Below, piece by piece: positions 43,686-53,170 of a stretch of DNA of 64,000 nucleotides (position 1 is its first letter; each line of letters starts with the position of its first letter). The notes beneath the pieces are model-generated. The model had not been told where the DNA came from and ran no database searches. It saw only the letters and a program-made list of their open reading frames with translations. Source of the DNA: Paenibacillus kribbensis. Lineage in GTDB: Bacteria > Bacillota > Bacilli > Paenibacillales > Paenibacillaceae. A program made the translations under genes and the position numbers. The stretch is from contig NZ_CP020028.1 of assembly GCF_002240415.1 (NCBI RefSeq), positions 4,923,501 to 4,987,500 of the forward strand. The letters run 5' to 3'.

Positions 43686-46478
43686 TTACTCGGGAATGCA
43701 GTTATATACTTCGCTTAGGATTTCACAAATATAATATTTTTCATCATTAGTCAGCTTCATGTTCATACTGGAAGCAAATATATCGCAGGAACGATTCACC
43801 GCATCGAGAGTTCGTTGATCAAGCAAGGATACCTCCCCTTGATATATTAACCCTTCACCAATGACCATTCGTTCCATGGCATGAGCCGTATGAACGGCAA
43901 GCTGAACTTTCTTTGCATAATGAAAATCGACTTCCAGTTCCTGCTCCAGCTGCTCGATAAAATTCATCAAGAGCCCCAAGATTTTGTGGGGATTCAGATA
44001 AGTCATAAACTCCTTTAGCGTATCCTCGCATAGATCTCTAACAACTATGCTTTCGTTAGTATGCATAACAGGCAGTTGATTGTTCAGCAAAAGTTCTCTT
44101 AATGCCTGCTCACCGCTGGCCTCGATCAGTTTTTCCAAAGGAATAAACGGTACATTCAGCTCACTTGGCCTCTTAACTCCAATCACCGCAAGAATCGTAT
44201 GCTTGGCCCGTAAGTCCTTTACCACTTTGTCCAATTCCCTGACCTTTGCCGGCACAACGACAATTTTCTCTTCTGTTAAGTCGTATACGACCTTCTCCAC
44301 AAACTCCTTCAGCTTAACTGCAGCACCTCTACCAGAAGAACAAACCGTCACAATTACCTTATTACTAACCTTCTCTGCTTTCACTTCGGCGTTTCCATTG
44401 TTATATCCACGGAAGTCCTTCAAAGATTGATAGATTTCCTCTATATTCATATCAAAAATACTGGCCTTTCGCACAGCCTCCAACGTAAGTGGAGTTGAAA
44501 CCATATCAATGGTTCTGACCTTGATCCCGACACGTTCCATAATGGTTGCCTCAAGATTAAGCAGGGAGCCCATATCAACCAGCAGTAATACGCCCCTGCC
44601 ATTATCAATATCCTTTACTTTATCAATAATAACCTCCAGGATTTCTCTGGGGCTAACATCCAAAGGCATGTCTACTGCGCAAATATTTGAGCTTCCCAGT
44701 AGGCTGTCGACAACGCCGACAATACTGCTTGCCGTACTGTTGCCATGTGCAGCTACGATAATCCCTACATTACCCTGGTGCTCCTCTTCCACCGATTTCA
44801 GAAGAATCGCCACATAGGTCGTCTCGGCATCAGGCACGCTGACTTCGAACTTGGATTCAATCAAATCCTTGATAATGAGTGCCAGTCTGTATTCTTCATC
44901 CTGATCATTAATCGGATCATAGACTTGTTTGCTAATATATTTTTTCTCTCGGATTCGCTTTAAAAAGGCACTTAAATGAAGGCTGAAGGCATAAACAAAC
45001 CTGTCGCTGTACTTTCTGTTCAGTTCTTTTTGAGCCATCTCCTGCACCTGTTCAGCGAATTCCAGGATATTTCTGCCCACGATTTTAAGGATCCGTTCCC
45101 GGCCTCCTTTGATGTTATAAAATCGGTTATAGAAGCTTTTAATATGAATATTGACATCTGTAGTAATAAACTTATTGATAAAGCTATCGTCGAGCCCTTC
45201 CTCCTTCAGCATCCCTATTTTGTCTTCAATCAGTTTGTAAAGGTTGAACGGCAGTTCCGAAGCATCTGCTTCATCCATTCCTTTGCTACCTTCAGGAGTA
45301 ATATACAGCGAGGAGTTGACCATTTCCATTTCGGCAATCTCCTTGCGGTTTTTCCCCATATTAAATAGACCTTCCTTGATATTTCCAGGCAAAATTTTAA
45401 AATCAAGTTCAATTTCTTCCTTATTTTCATGTATGCTGTTCAAAAATCCTTTGGCACACACAAGCTGAATGTTCGATTTTAACTGGCCGATATTGCCATA
45501 GGTGACGCTGCCAATCAGTGCTTTTACAGTTTCCAGTTCAACCCGAATGGGCTTGTTCACACGATGGGCCTCGTTTGCAAAGAGATGCTTTAGAATCAAA
45601 AATCGCTCTTCAACTGTTCGCTCTTGCAGGGAAGGAATGTTGATCGTAATCGGTATCCGTCTAATAAAGGTTTTAAGCATGGAAGAACCGGGATCTTCGG
45701 TCGTAGCGCCGATGAGCAGCACGTTCGCTTCCCGTTTGCGCTCCGACTCACCCAATTTGTTATAACTGTTGGTGTCCATGAAATAAAATATCATTTCTTG
45801 GCCTTCTGGAGGCAGCCGATGAATCTCATCCAAAAACAGGATGCCTCCATCAGCTTTCTCGACCAGCCCCTCCCTCTCCCGATCAGCCCCGGTAAACGCC
45901 CCTTTCACATGACCAAAAATGTGGGAAAGCAGCAGTTGAGGGTTATTATAATAATCGGCGCAGTTAAATACGATAAACGGTGCTTGTTCTGAAAACCGCT
46001 TCATATACTTCCCATAATTATACATTAACCTGGCGAACATCGTTTTTCCCACGCCAGTCTGCCCCACAATCAGCGTATGTAGACCCTTCGGCGGGTATAA
46101 TATTGCCGCTTTTCCCTGCTCAACCTGATTTCTCATACTACCCATGAAACCGATTAAGGCGTGAAACGGATCGACTTGCTCTCCGGGCAGCAATATTTCA
46201 TTAATGCTGTTGACTTGGATTTGTTTCTCTTTCAGCTGGACTCTAAAGGTCTCCTCGATTACCTGCTTGTGCAAAAACTTGACGGGTCTTCCCTTGATTT
46301 TAATGATCAAGTCGGCGCGAAGCAGGCTATTAAGCTCCTTGCTTACATTATTTCTCAGCATATTCTGAAGATCGGCTATTTCCGCAGCCGTAATTCCACC
46401 GCCGTCCAGCAAAGCCTCTACCGATAGTTTCTTTGTGCCATTGGCAATATACTCTAAAATCTCATCAATTCGTTTCAC
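43686..46478 (-). CDS. levR: LevR-type sigma-54-dependent activator with PRD and PTS domains
   Basis: A 930-aa activator. N-terminal DNA-binding region about 1-80. AAA+ domain about 110-350 with Walker A VGQTGVGKT (about 138), the sigma-54-contacting GAFTGA loop in HVKGAFTGAD (about 191) and Walker B GGILFLDEIHR (about 208). First PRD about 455-560, EIIA-Man-like domain about 577-690 (IIVAAHGNSTASSIVGV), EIIB-like domain near 713-810 (VTVCSSGRGAAVKL) and a second PRD at the C-terminus. HPr activates and IIB inhibits such proteins by phosphorylation. GTG start with GGGGGA upstream. It sits between its target PTS operon and divergent rpoN, so activator, sigma factor and target promoter are all within 5 kb. 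Confidence 0.94.
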   Translation of the reverse strand: MKRIDEILEYIANGTKKLSVEALLDGGGITAAEIADLQNMLRNNVSKELNSLLRADLIIKIKGRPVKFLHKQVIEETFRVQLKEKQIQVNSINEILLPGEQVDPFHALIGFMGSMRNQVEQGKAAILYPPKGLHTLIVGQTGVGKTMFARLMYNYGKYMKRFSEQAPFIVFNCADYYNNPQLLLSHIFGHVKGAFTGADREREGLVEKADGGILFLDEIHRLPPEGQEMIFYFMDTNSYNKLGESERKREANVLLIGATTEDPGSSMLKTFIRRIPITINIPSLQERTVEERFLILKHLFANEAHRVNKPIRVELETVKALIGSVTYGNIGQLKSNIQLVCAKGFLNSIHENKEEIELDFKILPGNIKEGLFNMGKNRKEIAEMEMVNSSLYITPEGSKGMDEADASELPFNLYKLIEDKIGMLKEEGLDDSFINKFITTDVNIHIKSFYNRFYNIKGGRERILKIVGRNILEFAEQVQEMAQKELNRKYSDRFVYAFSLHLSAFLKRIREKKYISKQVYDPINDQDEEYRLALIIKDLIESKFEVSVPDAETTYVAILLKSVEEEHQGNVGIIVAAHGNSTASSIVGVVDSLLGSSNICAVDMPLDVSPREILEVIIDKVKDIDNGRGVLLLVDMGSLLNLEATIMERVGIKVRTIDMVSTPLTLEAVRKASIFDMNIEEIYQSLKDFRGYNNGNAEVKAEKVSNKVIVTVCSSGRGAAVKLKEFVEKVVYDLTEEKIVVVPAKVRELDKVVKDLRAKHTILAVIGVKRPSELNVPFIPLEKLIEASGEQALRELLLNNQLPVMHTNESIVVRDLCEDTLKEFMTYLNPHKILGLLMNFIEQLEQELEVDFHYAKKVQLAVHTAHAMERMVIGEGLIYQGEVSLLDQRTLDAVNRSCDIFASSMNMKLTNDEKYYICEILSEVYNCIPE

Positions 46479-46582
46479 AGTATTCCCCCAGCCTGACTAG
46501 TTCTCATGTAATTAGTATATAAAAAAAGAAATAAACCTCTACAAAAAAATAAACTGACAAATTTCTTTTCCAAGATCAGAGG

Positions 46583-46600
46583 TTGGCAGTATAATTGCAT
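46583..46600 (+). promoter_or_regulatory. -24/-12-like element (and overlapping TATAAT) in front of rpoN
   Basis: TTGGCAGTATAATTGCAT matches TGGCA-N6-TTGCA with the same geometry as the PTS promoter. It lies 62 bp before the rpoN ATG. The spacer contains TATAAT (46590-46595) with TTTCCA 17 bp upstream, so a sigma-A promoter could overlap it. Which polymerase uses it is undecided. Confidence 0.65.
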
Positions 46601-46661
46601 TAGCTTCACGAATAAGTTTAATTAAAAGCTATATTGTTGCCCAGCAAGGAGCTGAGATAAA

Positions 46662-47981
46662 ATGATACGCTACGGATTACAGCAAGAGCAAGCATTCAGG
46701 CTGGTTATGACTCCTGAATTACGACAAGCTATCACGATTCTTCAATATTCTTCGGCCGATCTAATGTCCTATCTTCATGAGCAAGCGGATGAAAATCCGA
46801 TTATTGATTTGACGGAGATTGACATGTCCATTAAAAGGATAGGTAAAGAGGAAGAATATTCACCACGAAAAAACGATAATCCGGTAGATCTTCTGGATTT
46901 TGTCTCTAACCCTGCGGATAATTTATATAGACATCTCAAAGCGCAACTCGGGATGGTCCGCGGGTTATCCAAGCTACAACAGATGATTGGCATGTTTCTT
47001 ATTGGGAATTTAAATGAAAAAGGCTACCTCGAGCTGGAGGTAAATACAGTTGCCCGAATACTTGACGCCCCTACTGAAGAGGTTGAAAATATACTCGCCC
47101 TGATCCAAGGCTTTGAACCGGCAGGAATCGCTGCCCGCAGCCTGGAGGAATGTCTTCTTTTGCAGCTGCGATATGCCGGTAATGATGATGTTTACCTGGA
47201 AGAGATCGTGCGCCATCACATGGTCAACCTTTCATGTAACCGCATACAAAAAATCGCGGATGTTCTGGGTATCAACATTCGCGAGGTACAGCAACTCACC
47301 GACCAGATACGCAAGTTGAATCCCTGTCCGGGAGCGGCATTTGCCCCATATGAACACCAGTATCATATAGCAGATATTTCGGTAGAGAAATCCAAGAACG
47401 GCTACATTGTGACAGTTAATGATATCACAGTCCCGCGCGTCGGGATTAATCCTTTTTACCAGCGTATGCTCCGGGAGCAGGCGTTGGGGACAGAGAGGCA
47501 GTTTCTACATGAGAAGATGAATACGGCATTATGGCTTATTCATAGCCTTGAGCAGCGCCGCCTGACCCTGATGCGTGTAGCCCAAGCCATTGTTGATAGA
47601 CAGCGGGAATTTTTCGAGCATGGCGTTCATTACCTTAAACCGATGACCCAAAAGGAGATTGCTGAAAGTACCGGCTTGCATGAATCCACGATCAGCCGGG
47701 CTGTCAGTAATAAATACATGCAGACGCCCCGTGGATTGTTCGAGCTTAAATATTTCTTTACCTCCGCCCTGGGGGCGAAAGACGGAGATGCCACTTCATC
47801 GGAGAGCGCAAAAATGCGTATTAAGCAGCTTATCGACGGCGAAGACAAGCAAAAACCGTTTTCAGATCAGGCAATCACAGAACTGCTGGCTAAGGAAGGG
47901 CTGGAACTGTCACGCAGAACGGTGGCCAAATACCGAGAAGAACTCGGATATCTTTCCTCTAGTAGGAGAAAAATATTTTAA
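46662..47981 (+). CDS. rpoN: RNA polymerase sigma-54 factor RpoN (SigL)
   Basis: A 439-aa sigma-54. The N-terminal activator-interacting region starts QEQAFRLVMTPELRQAITILQYSS; the core-binding domain is about 70-260 (FEPAGIAARSLEECLLLQL). The HTH region contains QKEIAESTGLHESTISRAVSNKYMQTPRGLFELKYFF. The RpoN box is near residue 415 as SRRTVAKYRE (usual ARRTVAKYRE), recognising the -24 element. AAGGAG precedes the ATG. It is transcribed divergently from levR with 183 bp between them. Sigma-54 depends on AAA+ activators such as LevR to start transcription. Confidence 0.96.
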   Translation: MIRYGLQQEQAFRLVMTPELRQAITILQYSSADLMSYLHEQADENPIIDLTEIDMSIKRIGKEEEYSPRKNDNPVDLLDFVSNPADNLYRHLKAQLGMVRGLSKLQQMIGMFLIGNLNEKGYLELEVNTVARILDAPTEEVENILALIQGFEPAGIAARSLEECLLLQLRYAGNDDVYLEEIVRHHMVNLSCNRIQKIADVLGINIREVQQLTDQIRKLNPCPGAAFAPYEHQYHIADISVEKSKNGYIVTVNDITVPRVGINPFYQRMLREQALGTERQFLHEKMNTALWLIHSLEQRRLTLMRVAQAIVDRQREFFEHGVHYLKPMTQKEIAESTGLHESTISRAVSNKYMQTPRGLFELKYFFTSALGAKDGDATSSESAKMRIKQLIDGEDKQKPFSDQAITELLAKEGLELSRRTVAKYREELGYLSSSRRKIF

Positions 47982-48092
47982 GCTTCAGTGACTATATCGG
48001 TTATAGCCCCGTCCCTTTACTCAGAAGTAAGCCGTTGTGAAAATTAAAAAAACAGCAAGATCAAATTAAAAGTATTTCCCATTTGAGTCCTT

Positions 48093-49058
48093 CTAGGCGG
48101 CGACTCCCTGCTCCTTGGCCTTGCCCCGGTCATGGCGGCTTAGCAGAAATCCGACCAGAGACGCGGTGGATTGTTGGAAAATCATTCCCAGCACCACAGG
48201 CAGCGCTACCGGAGCCGGGAAATAGGTGATGGCAAGTACAGCTCCTGCGCTGATATTGCGCATACCGCCGTTAAAGACAAGTGCAGTACGGTCGGCATCG
48301 CTCCACCTCATCAGCTTGGAGATCAGGTAACCGATCACATATCCAGTAGAAGCAAGAGCGACTATCGATAGGCACACCCCGACAAGCTTTAAATTAAAAT
48401 CAACCAGATAGGGCGCGATTACCGAACCGTTAATCATCACGACAAGTGCCATAGCCAGCTTGGAGAATGGGCCAAGTCGAGGTCCCCATACCTGCTTGAT
48501 TTTCCCTTTGGTCCATTCGTACAACACCATGCCGATTAGCGAAGGGACGACAATCATCCAGAACAGACTTTGCATCATCGCCCAGGTATCAAGCTGCACA
48601 TCCGCTCCAATCAGCAGGGACATAACGCCGGGAACGGCGAATGGAGCCAGAATCGTATCAATCAAAATAATGGCTAGCGTCAGCGCTGTATTGCCTTTGT
48701 AGATGTTGACCCACACGAAGCTGGAAATGCCGGTGGGGATGACCGCACCAAGAATAAGCCCGGTAATCGTATAAGGGTCGTCGCCGAAAGACAGATGCCC
48801 AAGCATCATGGCAAGCAGCGGCATGGCCAGGTGAAGGATAAACAGGCAGGCAATCAGCGGGCCGGGATGCTTCATCACATGGACAAAATCTTTGAAGCCC
48901 ATGCTGATACTGCCCGCAAAGGTCATGAAGGCAAACAACCAGGGAGAGAATCCGGTAAATTCCGACAAAGGCGTACCGATCAGAACGCCAATTAGAATGC
49001 TGATGGGGGTAATCAGCGGCATCGCAGCATTAAGTCTCCGATTCAACGTTATGAACAT
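48093..49058 (-). CDS. Bile acid:sodium symporter (BASS)-family transporter
   Basis: A 321-aa membrane protein with nine or ten predicted helices. The family pattern includes the N-terminal helix pair ending in FAFMTFAGSISMGFKDF, the GAVIPTGISSFVWVNIYKGN loop and the conserved RTALVFNGGMRNISAGAVLA near the end, where NGGMRN matches the family NxGxRN region. Bacterial members move organic anions such as pantoate or sulfonates with sodium; the substrate here is unknown. AAAGGAAG precedes the ATG. It stands alone, convergent with rpoN. Confidence 0.82.
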   Translation of the reverse strand: MFITLNRRLNAAMPLITPISILIGVLIGTPLSEFTGFSPWLFAFMTFAGSISMGFKDFVHVMKHPGPLIACLFILHLAMPLLAMMLGHLSFGDDPYTITGLILGAVIPTGISSFVWVNIYKGNTALTLAIILIDTILAPFAVPGVMSLLIGADVQLDTWAMMQSLFWMIVVPSLIGMVLYEWTKGKIKQVWGPRLGPFSKLAMALVVMINGSVIAPYLVDFNLKLVGVCLSIVALASTGYVIGYLISKLMRWSDADRTALVFNGGMRNISAGAVLAITYFPAPVALPVVLGMIFQQSTASLVGFLLSRHDRGKAKEQGVAA

Positions 49059-49338
49059 ACATAACTTCCTTTTTTGTACCTAAGTATAGACCTTATACTG
49101 CCGTTTCGTAAATGATCTGAAATACACGATACGAAATCACAGATGACCAATGACTTCGGATTCAAGACCTGGTTGTACGCGAACACAGCTCATCTATTCG
49201 TGAAAGGTGGGCTTTTTGGTATGAACTAAAAAAATTCAGCTTAAGGATAGGTATTCTGGTCAAATTATTATAATATGAAAGGTATAAAAATTTTCAGTCC
49301 ATAGAGTGTATTTACAGAAAGAGAGTGGTGACAATACC

Positions 49339-50700
49339 ATGCAGGAAGAAACGTTGACACGGGGGTTAAAAAACAGGCATGTACAGCTGATGGCCATCGG
49401 AGGTGCGATTGGTACCGGCTTATTCCTCGGGGCAGGAAAATCGATCCATCTGGCAGGTCCGTCCATCCTGATCGCCTACATTATTACAGGTATGGTTCTG
49501 TTCCTGCTAATGCGTGCATTAGGAGAGCTGTTGCTTAGTAATTTGGAGTATCATTCGTTTGTTGATTTTGTAAGTGACTATCTGGGGAATATGGCCGCTT
49601 TTGTTACGGGCTGGACCTACTGGTTCTGCTGGATTTCGATTGCGATGGCGGATCTGACAGCAGTCGGGCTGTATACTCAATATTGGTTCCCGCAGGTTCC
49701 TCAGTGGATGCCGGGGTTAATCGCCCTTGTGATTCTGCTCCTTATGAACCTGGCCACGGTTAAGCTGTTCGGGGAGATGGAATTTTGGTTCGCCCTGATC
49801 AAGGTATTGGCGATTCTGGCCCTCATTCTCGTCGGATTATTTATGATTGTCAAAGGCTTCTCCACCGCCAAGGGACCTTCGAGCTTTGCGAATCTATGGA
49901 ATCATGGCGGAATATTCCCGAAAGGGATTCATGGTTTTCTGCTTTCTTTTCAAATGGTGGTCTTCGCCTTCGTAGGCATGGAGCTTGTTGGGCTGACGGC
50001 AGGGGAAACCAAGGACCCCGAGAAGGTCATTCCGAAGGCGATCAATAATATCCCGATCCGGATCCTGCTCTTCTACGTCGGCGCATTGCTGATCATCATG
50101 AGTATTTATCCGTGGAACGCAATTGTACCGAGCGAAAGTCCGTTTGTACAGGTATTTACGGCCATTGGCATGACCGCAGCCGGGGGAATTGTCAATTTTG
50201 TTGTGCTGACATCTGCGGCTTCAGCCTGCAACAGTGCTATTTTTAGTACAAGCCGGATGGTATACTCCATGGCCAAGGATCATAACGCTCCGAGCTCGCT
50301 CAGCCAGCTGAACAGCAGAAAGGTTCCGTCCAATGCATTGATGTTCTCCAGTATCGTCATTCTGATCGCGATTGTCCTGAACTATGTGATGCCCGAGGGG
50401 GTATTTACCCTCATTACGAGCGTGTCGACCGTTTGCTTTCTCTTTGTTTGGGGAATCATCGTGATCAGCCATCTGAGATACCGTCGTACCCGGCCGGAGC
50501 TGGCTGGCCGCAACCCGTTCAAGCTGCCGCTGTACCCGTTGTCCAACTATGTAGTGCTGGCTTTTCTCGTCTTCGTTCTGGTCATCCTGGCATTGGCTGA
50601 GGATACAAGAGTGGCCCTGTTCGTTACGCCGGTGTGGTTCATCCTGGTAGCGGGAATCTATCTGCTCAAGAAGAGAAGCTGGAGCTCGAACGGACAGTAG
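49339..50700 (+). CDS. APC-family amino-acid permease (AAT type)
   Basis: A 453-aa permease with twelve predicted helices. The N-terminus RGLKNRHVQLMAIGGAIGTGLFLG is the amino-acid transporter signature, followed by VGWTYW-like and ELVGLTAGETKDP motifs typical of the AroP/GabP/ProY group. The start at 49339 has GTGGTGAC upstream; the 11-residue longer frame has no site. The substrate (alanine, proline, aromatic amino acid or GABA) cannot be assigned. Single-gene unit ending at a perfect hairpin. Confidence 0.88.
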   Translation: MQEETLTRGLKNRHVQLMAIGGAIGTGLFLGAGKSIHLAGPSILIAYIITGMVLFLLMRALGELLLSNLEYHSFVDFVSDYLGNMAAFVTGWTYWFCWISIAMADLTAVGLYTQYWFPQVPQWMPGLIALVILLLMNLATVKLFGEMEFWFALIKVLAILALILVGLFMIVKGFSTAKGPSSFANLWNHGGIFPKGIHGFLLSFQMVVFAFVGMELVGLTAGETKDPEKVIPKAINNIPIRILLFYVGALLIIMSIYPWNAIVPSESPFVQVFTAIGMTAAGGIVNFVVLTSAASACNSAIFSTSRMVYSMAKDHNAPSSLSQLNSRKVPSNALMFSSIVILIAIVLNYVMPEGVFTLITSVSTVCFLFVWGIIVISHLRYRRTRPELAGRNPFKLPLYPLSNYVVLAFLVFVLVILALAEDTRVALFVTPVWFILVAGIYLLKKRSWSSNGQ

Positions 50701-50720
50701 CATATAAAATTTGTTGCAAA

Positions 50721-50753
50721 TTCAAGCCGCCCAATCCAACAGGGCGGCTTGAA
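50721..50753 (+). terminator. Hairpin after the amino-acid permease gene
   Basis: TTCAAGCCGCCC and GGGCGGCTTGAA form a perfect 12-bp GC-rich stem around a 9-nt loop, 20 bp after the stop. The T run is weak. Confidence 0.75.
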
Positions 50754-50816
50754 TGCTTGTACAAGAAGATGGATATCTTTTCAGAATGGACATTCGGAAA
50801 ATAAAAATAATCTAAA

Positions 50817-50857
50817 AAAGCCAGTAGAAACAAGGGATTTTGTTTCTACTGGCTTTA
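50817..50857 (-). terminator. Terminator after the ABC transporter operon
   Basis: AAAGCCAGTAGAAACAA and its complement form a perfect 17-bp stem with a 6-7 nt loop. On the minus strand it is followed by TTTTTT. Confidence 0.9.
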
Positions 50858-50946
50858 AAAAAGTATCAAACATATACCCAAGAAAGTCTCAGTTATTGAC
50901 CAAATTCGTCTCAATTATAACCGTAACTCACACTTCTGAAAAAAAT

Positions 50947-52275
50947 CTAAATTTTATAGGCCTTCATAGCCTTTCTTAGCTCTTTGAAAGTAGGGCGTTT
51001 GCCGTACATTAAGACGCCAGTACGGTAAATCTTGGCGGCCAGCCAGCCGAAGAACAGGATGGAGGCGACCAGAATGGCAAGTGACAGCCATATTTCCAGC
51101 AGGCTTGCCCGTTCCAGACCAATTCGCAGCAGCATGACGGTCGGAGAAAAGAATGGAATGTATCCAGCGACCTTGACGAACATCGTGTCAGGTGCGGCTA
51201 TATTGAAGATACCGATATAAAAGGCCGCCAGTGACAGCACGGTAATCGGCATGATCGCCTGCCCCAGTTCCTCCGTACGGCTAACGATGGAGCCAACAGC
51301 CGCGAACAATACGGCGTACAGAAAGTAGCCCAGGATGTAAAAAATCAAACCGTAGCTGAGCACCGCAGTGTTCAACTGTGACAGGTCCAGCCCGGCTGAG
51401 CTGAGGATGGCACCGTTATGCGGCAGCATGAGGTTGGCACACACGACGGCGGCAAAAACCGCAATTTGCAGCAATCCGACCAGAAAAATACCGATAATTT
51501 TCCCGAACATTTGAGTCAACGGTGATACGCTTGTGATGAGAATTTCCATAATACGAGAGCTTTTTTCCGAAGTCACCTCCGAAGCAATCATATTGCCCGT
51601 CATCATGGACGAGGTGAAGAACAGGATCATCAGTATATAGACCAAGCCATAGTTTATCATAGAGGTCGCTTTATCCTTTGTCTCTGCAGCTCCCCCCGTC
51701 TCAGACGGACTGTCCACTTTCCTGCTATCCACGACTACAGGTGTGCTAATTTCACGAACTTGATCACTGGTCAACACATTGCCGCCAATGATGGCTTGAA
51801 CCTTTGCAGCCTGTAGCCCCGTTTGTAGCAATGTGATAACTGCGGGGGACGGTTCTTTTTGTACAGATACGTACTCCACTTGGGGAAACGTTGCTCCCTT
51901 GGCGACAGGCTCCTTGAACTCCACATAACCCTGCAGCTTCCCGTTCTTCAAGGCCTGCTGCATGGCCGGAGCTTCAGTGTTCTCATAACGCACCCAAGTG
52001 GCTGCCGGGTTGGACTGCTCCTTGGTGAATTTCTCCAATTGATCGGCAACCTCTGTTCGGCTCCCGGCAATCAGTGCCAGACGATGTTGTTCGGCTGCTG
52101 TTTTCCCGAAGCCGCCTGCAGCACCTGCCCCTTCTCCTTTAAACAAAGAAATCAAATACGGCAGGTTCATGCCCAGGGTAATGAGCAAGGCCAATACCAG
52201 CGTCGTAATGATAAAAGATTTGGTTTTTGCCTTCTGACGAAACGTAAAACCGATCACTGTCCCCAATCTATTCAT
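50947..52275 (-). CDS. ABC-2 type exporter permease (NatB/YhaP-like)
   Basis: A 442-aa permease: one N-terminal helix (SFIITTLVLALLITLGM), a large extracytoplasmic domain (about 45-200), then five or six helices including ITSVSPLTQMFGKIIGIFLVGLLQIAVF. The layout is that of NatB-type sodium/antibiotic exporters. Its start overlaps the preceding ATPase gene by 8 nt, so the two form an exporter unit. The substrate is unknown; sodium, bacitracin-like peptides or cell-envelope stress agents are typical for the family. Last gene of a five-gene operon. Confidence 0.87.
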   Translation of the reverse strand: MNRLGTVIGFTFRQKAKTKSFIITTLVLALLITLGMNLPYLISLFKGEGAGAAGGFGKTAAEQHRLALIAGSRTEVADQLEKFTKEQSNPAATWVRYENTEAPAMQQALKNGKLQGYVEFKEPVAKGATFPQVEYVSVQKEPSPAVITLLQTGLQAAKVQAIIGGNVLTSDQVREISTPVVVDSRKVDSPSETGGAAETKDKATSMINYGLVYILMILFFTSSMMTGNMIASEVTSEKSSRIMEILITSVSPLTQMFGKIIGIFLVGLLQIAVFAAVVCANLMLPHNGAILSSAGLDLSQLNTAVLSYGLIFYILGYFLYAVLFAAVGSIVSRTEELGQAIMPITVLSLAAFYIGIFNIAAPDTMFVKVAGYIPFFSPTVMLLRIGLERASLLEIWLSLAILVASILFFGWLAAKIYRTGVLMYGKRPTFKELRKAMKAYKI

Positions 52276-53170
52276 GAGAATCCCCCACCTCTCGGATGAA
52301 AATTTCGTTCAGCGTAGGTTCCTTGATCTCAAAATGCTCCACATCTGCTTGCTCCAGAGCGGTTTGTAAAATCAGCTTTGCCGCATCCGGCTGCTCAATA
52401 TGCAGCATCCAGCCGCGATCCATAGGCTCCACACGACGCACACCAGGCAATTGCTCCAGTCCGTTCACTTCACCTGTAGTGATAAGCCGAACTTTTTCAC
52501 GCGGGTAGCGATTTTTGATCTCCTGCACACTTCCCTGCACAACGGTATTCGAACGATGTAAAATTGTGATATGGCGGCACAGCTCTTCCACATGCTCCAT
52601 GCGGTGGGTCGAGAATAAAATCGCAGTCCCATCGTCCCGCAGTTCCTTCACCGTCTCCTTAAGCAGCTCGACGTTCACAGGATCTAGCCCGCTGAAGGCC
52701 TCATCCAATATAAGCAACGTGGGGCGATGCACGACGGCTGCAATAAAGCCCATTTTCTGCTGATTCCCTTTGGATAGCTCTTCAATCCGCTTATCGTAAT
52801 ATTCAGGTACGCCAAAACGCTCCAGCCAGTAGCGCAGACTTTTGTCCGCCTCCTTGGCCGACATGCCGCGCAGCCTGCCCAAATAGTTTATTTGCTCGCT
52901 CACCTTCACCTTGGGGTATAGCCCTCGCTCCTCGGGCAAATAGCCCATTGTCCGCTGAAGCTCCTTGCTATACGGCTTACCCTCATATTGAATGCTTCCC
53001 CCGTCAGGGTAAATCAGGCCGAGCACCATTCGCATGGTTGTCGTTTTACCTGCTCCATTACCTCCCAGCAGTCCGTAAATCTCTCCCCCGTTCACGTTCA
53101 GTGAAATTCCGTTTACTGCCGTATGATTTCCATATTGCTTCACGACTTTTTCCAATTGCAGCATACTCAT
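52268..53170 (-). CDS. ABC transporter ATP-binding protein (NatA/YhaQ-like)
   Basis: A 300-aa ATPase. Walker A LLGGNGAGKTTTMRM, signature LSKGNQQKMGF, Walker B LLILDEAFSGLDP and the switch histidine in FSTHRMEHVEEL are all present. A C-terminal ~80-residue DUF4162-type extension (EKVRLITTGEVNGLEQLPGVRRVEP) is typical of NatA/EcsA-like proteins. It overlaps both neighbours by a few bases (4 nt with the upstream ATPase gene, 8 nt with the permease). It energises the permease encoded immediately downstream. Confidence 0.93.
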   Translation of the reverse strand: MSMLQLEKVVKQYGNHTAVNGISLNVNGGEIYGLLGGNGAGKTTTMRMVLGLIYPDGGSIQYEGKPYSKELQRTMGYLPEERGLYPKVKVSEQINYLGRLRGMSAKEADKSLRYWLERFGVPEYYDKRIEELSKGNQQKMGFIAAVVHRPTLLILDEAFSGLDPVNVELLKETVKELRDDGTAILFSTHRMEHVEELCRHITILHRSNTVVQGSVQEIKNRYPREKVRLITTGEVNGLEQLPGVRRVEPMDRGWMLHIEQPDAAKLILQTALEQADVEHFEIKEPTLNEIFIREVGDSHE

